Shown in pieces: positions 21,582-32,289 of a DNA stretch of 64,000 bases. Source of the DNA: Erodium maritimum (lineage: Eukaryota; Streptophyta; Magnoliopsida; Geraniales; Geraniaceae); the NCBI GenBank assembly GCA_963921825.1, contig OY997590.1, forward strand, positions 43,665,039-43,729,038. Direction: 5' to 3'. Position 1 is the stretch's first letter. The number at the start of each line of letters is the position of its first letter. The translations under genes and the position numbers were made by a program. The notes beneath the pieces are model-generated. The model saw nothing but the letters and a program-made list of their open reading frames with translations. It was not told the origin of the DNA and made no database searches.

Positions 21582-24500
21582 TGTCACGCCCCAATTTCAG
21601 TAAACCGAACTCAGGACGTGAACCTTTAAAACAATAAAACTTTTTGAACCCTTTTTCATTAAATCACTTTAAAATCACCATTTGATCAAAAAAAATAATA
21701 TTTACAACTTAAAACACGTCCCAACAAGTGTACAAAAGGATGGTATCCGTCGCTAGACTCAAATAAACCAAGAATCCCGCTCCTAGCTCTTCAAGCTTCA
21801 GAAGCTCACCTAGTCCAACCTGCGATCGGTACCTGTAGGAAAAGCAGCTAGGGGTGAGCGTTCGCTCACCACCACAGATAACAGACTGACTACGGCATAC
21901 TTAGTAGACAATGCCGGTAACACCAACAACCAACTCAACACCGGGGATCACTGTCCCCAAACTCAAGTAACCCGACCGACACCCACACACTTATACTTTC
22001 CTCAACCGACTCAACACTCGGACTCTTAATGTAGACCCATCACCACGATCACGACCTCTTCCAAGGACTCAAAAGACCACAACGCAACACCCAAGATCAC
22101 AAAGGATCGCACACCAAACAAGATCATAAAGGATCGCATACCAGCTGCTCAGTAACCTCCCTCACGCCCTTTACCGATCTCATCAGGTCAGGCGGTCGAC
22201 CTGTCGCAATTCGTCGACACAAAGTCGGATCAGGCTGTCGACCTATCGCAATTCATCAACACAAAGTCGGATCAGGCTGTCGACGTATCGCAATTCATCG
22301 ACACAAATTCGGATCAAGCTGTCGACCTATCACACTCACAACCCCGAACCACACACGCGCGGCCAGGACCCCTTTGTTGTCGGGCGGGCCCCCTACCCCG
22401 TCTGAACATGCAGACGCGTGTGATCGAGGACCCCCGTTTCATGAAGCGGGCCCACAACCTCAGGTAACCACAATCACAATCACAAACAAAGTTCAACAAA
22501 CAGCAACAACACAAGTTCAGCACTCCACAGGCACTCATGGCCACCCAAGACACCAACGGTAAAACACGGACTCAACAAACCCCCAGGCACTCACGGCCTC
22601 CCAAGACACATCAACAGTAACTCACGGGCTCAACAACCCAACGGGCACTCACGACCTCTCAAAACCACCTCCCATAACTCACGGGCTCAACAACCCCACG
22701 GGCACTCACGGCCACTCAAAACCACCAACAGTAACTCACGGGCTCAACAACCCCACGGGCACTCACGACCTCCCAAAACACCAACGGTAAAGACACGGGT
22801 TCAACAACCCAACAGGCCCTCACGGCCTCCCAAGACACACCCACAGTAAAGACACGGGTTCAACAACCCCATAGGCACTCATGGCCTCCCAAGACACCAA
22901 CAATAAAGACACGGGTTCAACAACCCCGCGGGCACTCATGGCCTCCCAAGACACCAACACTAAAACACGGGCTCTCATGGCCACCCAAGACACAATAGTA
23001 AACCACGGGCTCTCATGGCCTCCCAAGACACAAAATACACAAATAACCTCTGGCATAACCAATGCCTCCAACAGTTTCACAATCAACCTCCGGGCATGGT
23101 CATATGCCTCTAGTACTTTTAATATCGATAAGTTCGCAATCAACCTCCGGGCATGGTCATATGCCTCCATTAATTCTAACATCGCTAAGTTCTCTGCTCC
23201 TACGACACTACTAAGTGTCACATGCAATTCTAGTGATCAGTACGTTCCCGTATCATGCCTTTCTAATATTCGATAAACCTACTTAACCCACGACACCCCT
23301 GTGTCACATGCAATTCTACTGTTAACTTTCCCTAGTCAGGGCCGAGTTCCGGCTACTTTTACCTACCTCGTGCGTGTTCTCCAAAAGTGCCCAAATAAGC
23401 CCCGGCGTGATCTCCGTCACTCGCCTAACTTTCCTTGGCCCCGGTCCGCAGCACGATCTAAAAGAACACAATTTTAAACGCTTTTAAGCTTGCAGGCATA
23501 ATGCTGAATTTTAATAAACCTGACGCCCAAAAGTAACCCCGACAATGTCGATCACTCCCAAACTCCCCAATTACTCGACATTGTCGATATTGGACCCAAA
23601 AAGACCCGATTCGCCCGACATGGCGAATCTACCCGGGTTTTGTAAATGCCCTTCCGGGGCTCCAAAAATTCCCGTTTTCGTTTCTACGGTCTTAGAATAA
23701 TTCAAGGGTCCCAAGGCACTCGACGGAATCGAATTCCGACTTCCGAGTCAATTAATTAGCGTTTAAAGTTTCTAAACCCGATAAATGCAACTTTTGCAAT
23801 TTAATTCCAAATTTCGATCCGGTTATGGATTAATGATCCAGGGAACGTTCTAAACCACCCGAACACAAAAACCCGATACCCGGGCACGTGGGCCGCACAC
23901 GGCCACAATGGGAAAAATTCCCTTTTCGCCCCAAAACGTTCTTAACGAACTCCAAACCTCAACCAATCATCTTTAAACAAAACCCAACCATATTTGAATC
24001 GGTTAGGTGCTCACCGTAGAGAATGACGGTGTGAACTCGATTCTTCTATCGTTGAGACGATCCACCGGTCGGATGATCGAGAAACGTCACAAATTCCCCA
24101 AGCCTCTTCTCTTTTCTCTCCTTTTCTCCTAACTCATTTTTTCTCTCTAAAACCTACCCTTTTCTTCTTCTTTTTTTGAAATGGACGTGTATCATCTTAT
24201 TTCCCTTTTGTTTTATTGAAAAACTAAAACTTTAAAAAGCAAAACTAACCATCAAAGTCTTGTCTTGTCTTGTCCCAAAACCTAACACCACCACTTGTTT
24301 GACAAGTGGCAAGGTTGGTCCCACACCTTTGTGGAAAAATATCTACTAGATATTTTCCAATCAGATTCGCGAAATTCAGACGTTTCGGGCCACGAACGGG
24401 CACTTTTTCCAAGAAATTACGAAACTTGACGGGCTACAAGGAAACGGTTCAACTAAGACCGCTGCGACGACGACTATGCTTTTTGGACCCAAAACGGTCC

Positions 24501-24735
24501 TCGAATGGACCAAAAAGTCGCTCGGTTGACTTTTCCAGCGAAAAGTCAACATTTCCCAAATTGATCAGAAAGTTGCCCTGAGTCCCCCGGAACTCACTTT
24601 GGTCGATATCGGGGTCAACTTCAGTCCGGTATGACCCTCGGGGTCAAATTTAGGTTCAATCAACTGTCTGCTGAAATTTTTTAAATTTTCCTGTTTTTCT
24701 CAGATTTGATTGGCGTTGACCGGGAGTGGTTATTA
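21582..24735 (-). repeat. 5' LTR of element C (3154 bp)
   Basis: Colinear with 13537-16765, with small indels (fewer repeat units, a loss of about 50 bp around 23975) and few substitutions. The + end reads GGTTATTA and passes straight into gag of B (TGGTGG) without the final CA. Dyads are at 21853-21870, 23539-23588 and 23608-23629. Confidence 0.9.
22190..23035 (-). repeat. Two tandem arrays inside LTR C (right copy)
   Basis: The same two unit types as 14145-15000: 45-bp units at 22190-22335 and 40-60-bp units at 22536-23035, with one or two units fewer. Confidence 0.85.
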
Positions 24736-25665
24736 TGGTGGGGGCGTGTGAAGGACAGTGTCGGGCACGACTACGACATCTTCCAGGAGGTGTTTCTGGC
24801 ACAGTATTTTCCCGAGTCGGCTCGGTTGGAGCGACATCGGCAGTTTCTGGACCTGGAGCAGGAGGGGATGACAGTGGCAGAATACAAGCCCAGATTCACG
24901 GCCTTGACCAGATTCGCGCCGGAGATGGTGATGAGCGAGAAGAACCGTTGTCTGCGGTTCGAGGGGGGACTGAGACCGGTGATTCGGGATAAGGTCCTTG
25001 CCTTGAGGTTGCGGAAGTATTCAGAGCTCGTGGACACCGTAGCGACGGTGGAGCGGGCTATCCGGGTTGCGGCCAGGACCCGTGAGGTTCGGCAGCGGCC
25101 GACCAGCCTTGCAGGGCCGTCCGAGTCACGAGACCCAAGGAGACAGAGGACCATAGAGTTCTTTCGACCACATGCTCATCAGGGTGGAGCGAGACAGCTG
25201 GGGTCAGTGGCATTAATGGGGCCAGTCGCTTCAGAGAGACAGCCGAGATGCTTTAGCTGCAGGCAGCTAGGCCACATGCATTGAGAGTGTCCGTCGAGCA
25301 CGGAGTCGAGAGCCGACGAGACCAAGTATCACCGGTGCGGCCGGTTTGGGCACATTATTGCCAGGTGTCTTGAGCCGTTGGGGGCAACGTCAGCGCGACG
25401 ATCGCAGCAGTCGTATACCGTGCAGTCGCCTAGAGGTTGCCCTCGTCAGAGTCAGCAGTCGAGGTTCTTTCAGCCTTCGACGAGCGTGCCGGCTCCAAGA
25501 TAGCAGCAGGGATCTGGGTATCCAGCAGACAGTGCGACGGGTCAGAGGCAGCGGGCGTCAGAGGGAAGAGTGTACGCAGTTACCGACTCCCGGGCCCCAG
25601 GATCCCCAACCTACCGCGAGACCTATCAGGGTACGTATTTATTGTATCATATATGGGCGTTGTTC
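24736..25665 (+). pseudogene. Gag of element B, C-terminal part, running into protease start
   Basis: The frame continues exactly from 13536: W-W-G-R-V-K-D, then the Gag capsid segment (L-x-Q-E-G-M-T-V-A-E-Y-x-x-R-F-T-A-L-T-R-F-A-P-E-M). It is followed by two CCHC knuckles: C-F-S-C-R-Q-L-G-H...C interrupted by a TGA at 25282, and a second with its first Cys changed to Tyr. Further frameshifts follow near 25340-25500. The end reads Y-I-I-Y-x-x, the start of protease, where the sequence jumps to the very end of pol. Gag is therefore the only protein region left in B. Confidence 0.85.
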
Positions 25666-25703
25666 TAAATTTCGCGAACGAAATTCCTTTAAGGGGGGTA
25701 GAT
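25666..25703 (+). other. Pol-end fragment and polypurine tract of element B
   Basis: 'taaatttcgcgaacgaaatt' equals the last codons of pol in C and D (..L-N-F-x-x-x-I-P-L-R-G). It is followed by the purine tract AAGGGGGGTAGAT at 25691-25703, which abuts LTR start TGTAAGAACC. The join to protease at about 25664-25666 marks a deletion of the rest of protease, RT, RNase H and integrase. Confidence 0.85.
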
Positions 25704-26832
25704 TGTAAGAACCACTCCCAGTCAAACCTGCGAAAAACAGGAAAATTTAAAATTTTTAAGGCAGACACTAAATTAAACCCAAAATTGACCCCGAGGGTCA
25801 TACCGGACTTAAGATGACCCTGATATCGACCAAAGTGAGTTCCGGGGGACTCAGGGCAACTTTCTGATCAATTTGGGAAATGTTGACTTTTCGTTGGAAA
25901 AGTCAACCGAGCGACGTTTTGGTCCATTCAAGGACCGTTTTGGATGCAAAAATCTTAGTCGTCGTCGCAGCGGTCTTAGTTGAGCCATTTCCTTGTAGCC
26001 CGACAAGTTTCGTAATTTCTTGGAAAAAGTGCCCGTTCGGGACCCACCTTGCCACTTGTCAAACAAGTGGTGGTGTTAGTTTTGGGGGAAAAATAAAGAA
26101 GACACCCCTAAAAAGAAAAGAAAAAAAATAGAAAAAGGAAGAGAGTGGTTTAGAGAGAGAAGGAGAAGGAGAAGAAGAGAGAAGGGAGAGAAAGTTAGGG
26201 TTTGGAGGCACTATTCACGTCATCTAACCCTTGGATCGTCTCAAAGTTCAAAGAATCAAACTCTCCTCGTCTTCCTCTATGGTATACACCAAACCGATCT
26301 TCGATTTGTCATTTTCTAAATTTAGGTTTTGGTTTAAACTATTAGTTTAAGGTTGTTTTGATGTTGGGGGAGTGTTGGAGACGTTTTGGAGACGTTTGGA
26401 CGTGAAGGAGAACGTTTTCCGACGACCGGGAGCTCGGGAGCAGCTCCAGCCACCATGGGGTGGTCGGCCACCATGAGGGGTGGCTGGCCGGAGCTAGGGC
26501 CGGCCACCACCATGGTGGGCCGGGCCCACTTGAACCCTAGGACCCACGGCCAAGTTGGGCCGGGTGGGGCCCACGTGCTCGGGTGATCGGGTTTTGTGTT
26601 CGGGTGGTTTAGAACGTTCCCCGGACCATTTATCCACAACCGGATCGAAATTTGGAATTAAAATGTGCAAGTTGTAATTGACGGGTTTAGAAACTTTAAA
26701 CGTTAATTAAATGAGTCGGAAGTCGGAATTTGATTCCGTCGAGTGCCTAGGAACCTTTGAATTATTCTAAGACCGTAGGAACGAAAACGGGAATTTTCGG
26801 AGCCCCGGAAGGGCGTTTCCAAAACCCGGGCA

Positions 26833-26923
26833 GATTCGCCACGTCGGGCGAATCGGGCCTTTCCGGGTCCAATATCGACAATGTCGAGTAATTGGGGAGT
26901 TTGGGAGTGATCGACATTGTCGG
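26833..26923 (+). promoter_or_regulatory. Conserved dyad cluster in Tekay-like LTR
   Basis: Two elements lie close together: the hairpin GATTCGCC-6 nt-GGCGAATC, then TCGACAATGTCGA and its near copy TCGACATTGTCG about 25 bp apart. The same arrangement occurs in LTR C (15511-15601 and 23539-23629, antisense) and LTR D (57810-57900, antisense); the dyad pair alone recurs at 27254-27305. Conservation among diverged LTRs suggests a selected protein-binding or RNA-structure site; the function is not known. Confidence 0.65.
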
Positions 26924-27764
26924 GGTTACTTTTGGGCGTTAAGTTTGTTAAATTCCAGTTTATGTCTGCGAACTTAAGAGTACTTAAAATTGTGTTCTTT
27001 TAGATCGTGCTGCAGACAGAGGGAAAGGAAAGCTAGGCGAGTGACTGAGATCACGCCGGAGCTTGTTGGTTGTCTTTTGGAGAACACGCACGAGGTAGGG
27101 AAAAGTAGCCGGATCTCGGCCCTGACTAGGGAAAGTTAACAGTAGAATTGCATGTGACACCGGGGTGTCGTGGGTTAAGTAGGTTTATCGAATGTTCGAA
27201 AGGCATGATACGGGAACGTAGCGAATATTAGAATCGGGTCTTTTTGGGTCCAATATCGACAATGTCGAGTAATTGGGGAGTTTGGGAGTGATCGACATTG
27301 TCGGGGTTACTTTTGGGCGTCAGGTTTATTAAAATTCAGCATTATGCCTGCAAGCTTAAAAGCGTTTAAAATTGTGTTCTTTTAGATCGTGCTGCGGACC
27401 GGGGCCAAGGAAAGTTAGGCGAGTGATGGAGATCACGCCGGGGCTTATTTGGGCACTTTTGGAGAACACGCACGAGGTAGGGAAAAGTAGCCGGAACTCG
27501 GCCCTAACTAGGGAAAGTTAACAGTAGAATTGCATGTGACACAGGGGTGTCGTGGGTTAAGTAGGTTTATCGAATATTAGAAAGGCATGATACGGGAACG
27601 TACTGATCACTAGAATTGCATGTGACACTTAGTAGTGTCGTAGGAGCAGAGAACTTAGCGATGTTAGAATTAATGGAGGCATATGACCATGCCCGGAGGT
27701 TGATTGTGAAATTGTTGATATTAGGACTGTTGGAGGCATTGGTTATGCCAGAGGTTGATTGTGT

Positions 27765-28320
27765 ATTTGTGTCTTGGGTGGCCATCATAGCCCGTGTTTT
27801 ACTGTTGTGTCTTGGGTGGCCATGAGAGCCCGTGTTTTACTGTTGTGTCTTGGGTGGCCATGAGAGCCCGTGTTTTACTGTTGGTGTCTTGGGTGGCCAT
27901 GAGTGCCCGTGGGGTGTTGAACCCGTGTCTTTACTGTTGGTGTCTTGGGTGGCCATGAGTGCCTGTGGGGTTGTTGAACCCGTGTCTTTACAGTTGGTGT
28001 ATCTTGGGTGGCCATGAGTGCCCGTGGGGTTGTTGAACACGTGTCTTTACTGTTGGTGTATCTTGGGTGGTCGTGAGTGCCCGTGGGGTTGCTTAACCCG
28101 TGTCTCTACTGTTGGGGTGTCTTGGGAGGCCGTGAGTGCCTGTGGGGTTGTTGAGCCCGTGAGTTACTGTTGGTGGTCTTGGGAGGCCGTGAGTGCCCGT
28201 GGGGTTGTTGAGCCGTGAGTTACTGTTGGTGTATCTTGGGAGGCCGTGAGTGCCTGTGGGGTTGTTGAGTCTGTGTCTTACGGTTGGTGTCTTGGGTGGC
28301 CATGAGTGTCTGTGGATTGC
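27765..28320 (+). repeat. First 'cttgggtggccatgag' tandem array of LTR B
   Basis: Starts with three units of about 39 bp (ending 'agcccgtgttttactgtt'), then about seven units of about 58 bp (adding 'gtggggttgttgaacccgtg'). A short unit thus grew into a longer one within the same array. Confidence 0.85.
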
Positions 28321-29039
28321 TGAACTTGTGTTGTTGCTGCTTGTTGAACTTTGTTTGTGATTGTGATTGTGGTTACCTGAGGTTGGGGGCCCGCTTCATG
28401 AAACGGGGGTCTTCGAGCACACGCGTCTGCATGTTCAGACGGGGTAGGGGGCCCGCCCGTCAGTAAAGGGGTCCTGGCCGCGCGTGTGTGGTTTGGGGTT
28501 GTGAGTGTGACAGGGCGACCGTCTGGCCCGACTTTGTGTCGGGGAAGCGCGTGAGAGAGAGAGGTTACTGATACAGGTCCACCGCCTGGCCTGAGAGTTC
28601 GGCAAAGCGCGTGATTGAGGGAGGTTACTGAGCAGCTGGTATGCGATCCTTTGTGATCTTGTTTGGTGTGCGATCCTTTGTGATCTTGGTGTTGTGTGGT
28701 GGTCTTTTGAGTCCTTGGAAGAGGTCGTGATCGTTGTGTTGGGTCTACTTTACGTGTCAGAGTGTTGAGTCGGTCGAGGAAGGTAACAATGGGTGTGTGT
28801 CAATCGGAGTACTTGGGTTGGGGATAGTGTTCCCCGGTGTGAGTTTGTTATTGGTGTTACCGGCATTGTCTGCTAACTATGTCGTAGTCAGTCTGTTATC
28901 TGTGGTGGTGTCGTATGATACGGGAACGTATCGAACAATAGAAATGCATGTGACACTTAGTAGTGTCGTAGGAGCAGTGAACTTATCGATATTAGAATTA
29001 CTGGAGGCATTTGGTTATGCCCGGAGGTTGATTGTTTAG

Positions 29040-29420
29040 TTTATGTCTTGGGTGGCCATGAGTGCTCGTGGGGTTGTTGAACCCGTGTTTTATTGTTGGT
29101 GTTTTGGGTGGCCATGAGTGCCCGTGGGGTTGTTGAGCCCGTGTTTTACTGTTGGTGTGTCTTGGGTGGCCATGAGTGCCCGTGGGGTTGTTAAACCCGT
29201 ACGTTACTGTTGGTGTGTCTTGGGTGGCCATGAGTACCCGTGGGGTTGTTGAACCCGTGTTTCACTGTGGGTGTCTTGGGTGGCCATGAGTGCCCGTGGG
29301 GTTGTTGAACCCGTGTTTCACTGTGGGTGTCTTGGGTGGCCATCAGTGCCCGTGGGGTTGTTGAACCCGTGTTTCACTGTTGGTGTCTTGGGTGGCCATG
29401 AGTGCCTGTGGAGTGTTAAA
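29040..29420 (+). repeat. Second 'cttgggtggccatgag' tandem array of LTR B
   Basis: About seven units at 56-58 bp spacing, nearly uniform. The array sits in the second copy of the large internal duplication of this LTR. Confidence 0.85.
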
Positions 29421-29483
29421 CCGGTGTTGTTGCTGTTGTTGAACTTTGCTTGTGATTGTGATTGTGGTTACATGGGGTTGGTG

Positions 29484-29700
29484 AGTGACAGGTCGACAGC
29501 CCGATCCGACTTCGTGTCGGGAAAAGTGCGACAGGTCGACCGCCTGATCCAACCGTCGTGTTGGGAAAAGTGTGACAGGTCGACAGCCTGATCCGATTGG
29601 GTGTCGGGAAAAGTGCGACAGGTCGACAGCCTGATCCAACCGTCGTGTTGGGAAAAGTGCGATAGGTCGGCCGCCTGATCCAACCGTCGTGTTGGGAAAA
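29484..29700 (+). repeat. GACAGGTCGAC tandem array of LTR B
   Basis: About five units of about 43 bp built on GACAGGTCGACMGCCTGATCC and 'gtgtcgggaaaagtg'. Homologous arrays lie antisense in both LTRs of C. D has a different 45-bp array at the same relative place. Confidence 0.85.
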
Positions 29701-29991
29701 AGGCAGGGGTACTGAGCAGCTGGAGTGCGATCCTTTGCGATCTTGTTTGGTGTGCGATCCTTTGTGATCTTGGGTGTTGCGTGGTTATCTTTCGTGTCCT
29801 TGGAGGAAGTCGTAATCGTTGTGTCGGGTCTACATTACGTTTCCGAGTGTTGAGTCGGATGAGGAAAGTATTAGTCTTGTGTCAATCGGGTTACTTGAGT
29901 TTGGGGATAGTAGTCCCCGGTGTTTGGGGTTGTTGTTGTTGTTTCCGGCATGTTCTGCTAAGTATGTCGTAGTCAGTCTGTTATCCGTGGT

Positions 29992-30009
29992 GGTGAGCGA
30001 ACGCTCACC
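29992..30009 (+). promoter_or_regulatory. TGAGCG dyad near LTR 3' end
   Basis: GGTGAGCGAACGCTCACC: 8-bp perfect arms around a 2-bp centre. The same dyad is at 775-792 and 3202-3219; with centre TT it is at 13808-13825, 21853-21870 and 56667-56684. Diverged versions with shorter arms occur near 20360 and 49530. It is followed in LTR orientation by the conserved 'ctgcttttcctacag'. Confidence 0.65.
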
Positions 30010-30284
30010 CCTAGCTGCTTTTCCTACAGGTACTGGTTGCGGGATGGACTAGGTGAACTCTCGAAGCTTGAAGAGCTAGGAGCGGGAGTCCGGGTTTCCT
30101 TTTGAGTCTAGCGACGTACGCCTTATATTTTGTCCGCTTGTTCGGACGTACAGTTGAGTTGTAAATTATTATTTTGTTTAACTAAATAGTGGTTTAAAGC
30201 GTTTTATTTAAAAGGTTTGAAAATGTTTTATTGTCCTAAACGTTCGCGTTCCGAGTTCGGTTCTACTAAATTTGGGGCGTGACA

Positions 30285-31740
30285 ATAATTTTGTATGTTT
30301 AAAATTTTGTTTTTTCTATTTTTTTCCTTTTGTAACATACAACACTGGAAAATTACATTAACAAGCTTAAGAACACCCATTGTCATTCCAATCCCTAATT
30401 CAAAACTAAAACCCATAATCAATTTCAACAACAACGATATCAAATTCACTAACTCAGTTTAACATAATCAAGCCCAAGAACGTGCATTGGTTCAACAACT
30501 TTTCCAGTAATAATGAAATTTATAAACAAAACACACTGAACCATATCAGCAAAACCAGCTTTGAACATATCCATATTTGGATGAACTCATGCAAAAATCA
30601 TGTGTCTCTATCTCCAACAAAGCTGTAGAAGGAACCCAGAAACCACACAATACATAAACAACAATAAAAACAAGTGCCAACAATTGTCCATAGTTATGAA
30701 AAAAAATTCAAATTATAAGAAATTCTGAAGTTTCAATCTATGCACAACCATTCAACCACCTTTGCATGCACATTGTCTAACCTAAGCCTAACATTCACAA
30801 TTATCCCAGATCATCTCCAACCATTACAACAATAATGAACTTCAACATATTTTAAACATACCCAATAATCAAATTGGATGCAAGAATTTGAACAACGTGG
30901 ATTGAGGAATTTTAGAGATGCGGTTTTGATTACAAACACAATTACTATTTCCGAAAAAATCAAAACCCTAAACATTTTCAGTCCCATTAACAAAAATCAA
31001 ACGATTAACCCTTACCCATTAAGTCAACCACAAATCAGAAACGTACAATCCCTACTTCTCTGCAATACAAACGATTATAGTGTACTTTGTCGTATTATTG
31101 CCATGCAAAAAACCCTTTGCATATTCCCCCAAAATCTACCCACAAACGACTATGGAGAAGGAAGCGATAGGGGGAAAATAGTACCTGAATCGAAAGCGAG
31201 AGAGTTTCGAATATGGATCATCATCGTCGACTACAAGCTGGAACTTCTTAATCGGCAGCGTCGAGGAATCCTCAGGCACACGAGCGCCGCCGTCCCTTCT
31301 TCATCACACCCATAGACCTTCGAAGCCACGAATGTTTTTCTGTTGGTTCCTCAAAGCGTCCTCTCTCTTCTCTCGCAAGTTCAACAATGGAGACTTGAAG
31401 AATCTTCTTCAGACTTAAGTAAACGCAATTGTTCGGATTCCACGTAAGACAATGATTTGTCTTTTGTGTTGGAGGGAAAATTAGTCTTTATGCTCAAGTG
31501 TAATTTAGTTATTTCACCTTTTCTCGTTCATGCTAGGGATAAAATGGTCAATTCATACAAAAGTCAAAAAGTCAACTACATCAGCTAAATGGGTAAATTG
31601 GTCATTTCACTTTGGTCTGTTAGTTTTTAACCCCATTAGCTCAAAATGTTCATGGACCGAACATAAAGGTACCAAATTGGAATAAAAATTCAAAAGGGTA
31701 CCAAATCATTCGTGGACCGAACATAAGGGTACCAAAAAGT
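30285..31740. other. AT-rich intergenic DNA, nothing firm
   Basis: No frame with family features. Around 31180-31310 the minus strand has a short open stretch rich in Asp (..V-V-D-D-D-D-P-Y-S-K-L-S..) ending near CAG|GT, which could be a dead exon but has no in-frame start. Region 31640-31735 has a short direct repeat (..tggaccgaacataagggtaccaaa..). Otherwise I see nothing. Confidence 0.4.
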
Positions 31741-31744
31741 ATTT

Positions 31745-32190
31745 AACCCATTTTATTTAGTATTAACTATTTTAAATCTGAATTTAATAAACTCAGCAAA
31801 AGACTAATTAATTATCCACTCAACACTATTGCAAACCATGATCCCCATATGTGATCCCCTCACTATTGAATTCAGCTCAATTTCAGAGGCTCGCATCACA
31901 AATCATCCCAGTCACCACATGATTCGCGCATCATGATCTCCATATTGATCCCCTCAAAGCATGTACAGTAAGGGGATCATGTATGGGGATCATGCTGCAC
32001 GAATCATGTGGTGACTAGGATGATTTATGATGTGAACCCCTGAAACTGAGTTGAGTTCCACAATGAGGGATTATGTATGGGGATCATGGTTTGTAGAAGT
32101 GCTGAGTGGATGTTGATTGGATAATTAATTATTCTTTTGCTGAATTTGTTTAATTCATATTTAAAATAATAAACACTAAATAAACTTGAA
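31745..32190. repeat. Long foldback (inverted repeat) element
   Basis: The left arm (31745 to about 31955) and right arm (about 31970-32190) are imperfect reverse complements over about 200 bp. Both outer ends include 'tcagcaaaag..taattaattatcca', and both inner ends include GGGGATCATG-type repeats around 'gcatgtac'. This could form a hairpin of MITE type, or be two element ends head to head. No protein frame. Confidence 0.75.
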
Positions 32191-32289
32191 AAAAATTGAT
32201 AAAACTAATTAATAAATAAAATAAATCAACTAAAATGCAAATTAAAATTCAATTGGTAATTAATAAAAAACGAATAATACTTATTAATT

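Larger units (their letters stand above)
13537..24735 (-). mobile_element. Tekay-like Ty3/gypsy element C, deleted, inserted in gag of B
   Basis: The LTRs at 13537-16765 and 21582-24735 flank a minus-strand interior with purine tract at 16766-16783 and primer site at about 21568-21581. Internal sequence is a patchwork: leader, a protease piece, a short gag-like piece, the end of RNase H, integrase pieces and a chromodomain-type tail. Reverse transcriptase is missing. A solo copia LTR (18416-20103) splits the protease. The left LTR end is intact (TGTCACG). The right LTR end lacks its terminal CA, and no target duplication remains, although the flanking gag codons join in frame. Confidence 0.9.
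25704..30284 (+). repeat. 3' LTR of element B, 4581 bp
   Basis: Bounded by the purine tract on the left and the terminal GGGGCGTGACA on the right. It is about 1.4 kb longer than the LTRs of C because of internal duplications. About 370 bp around the CGACAATGTCG pair is repeated in tandem (about 26866-27233 and 27234 on). A block starting near 27560 is repeated at about 28910. Landmarks: GATTCGCC hairpin 26833-26854, dyads 26874-26923 and 27254-27305, TGAGC dyad 29992-30009. The right flank is AT-rich DNA; no duplication can be tested because the 5' end is outside the window. Confidence 0.9.

Noticed and set aside
27765-29700. CRISPR-like or satellite arrays
   Set aside because: Units are contiguous without unique spacers, sit inside LTRs, and the context is plant nuclear DNA.
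31170-31315. Host exon on the minus strand near 31200
   Set aside because: It has an open stretch and a possible donor, but no start codon in frame, no acceptor partner found, and no family resemblance.
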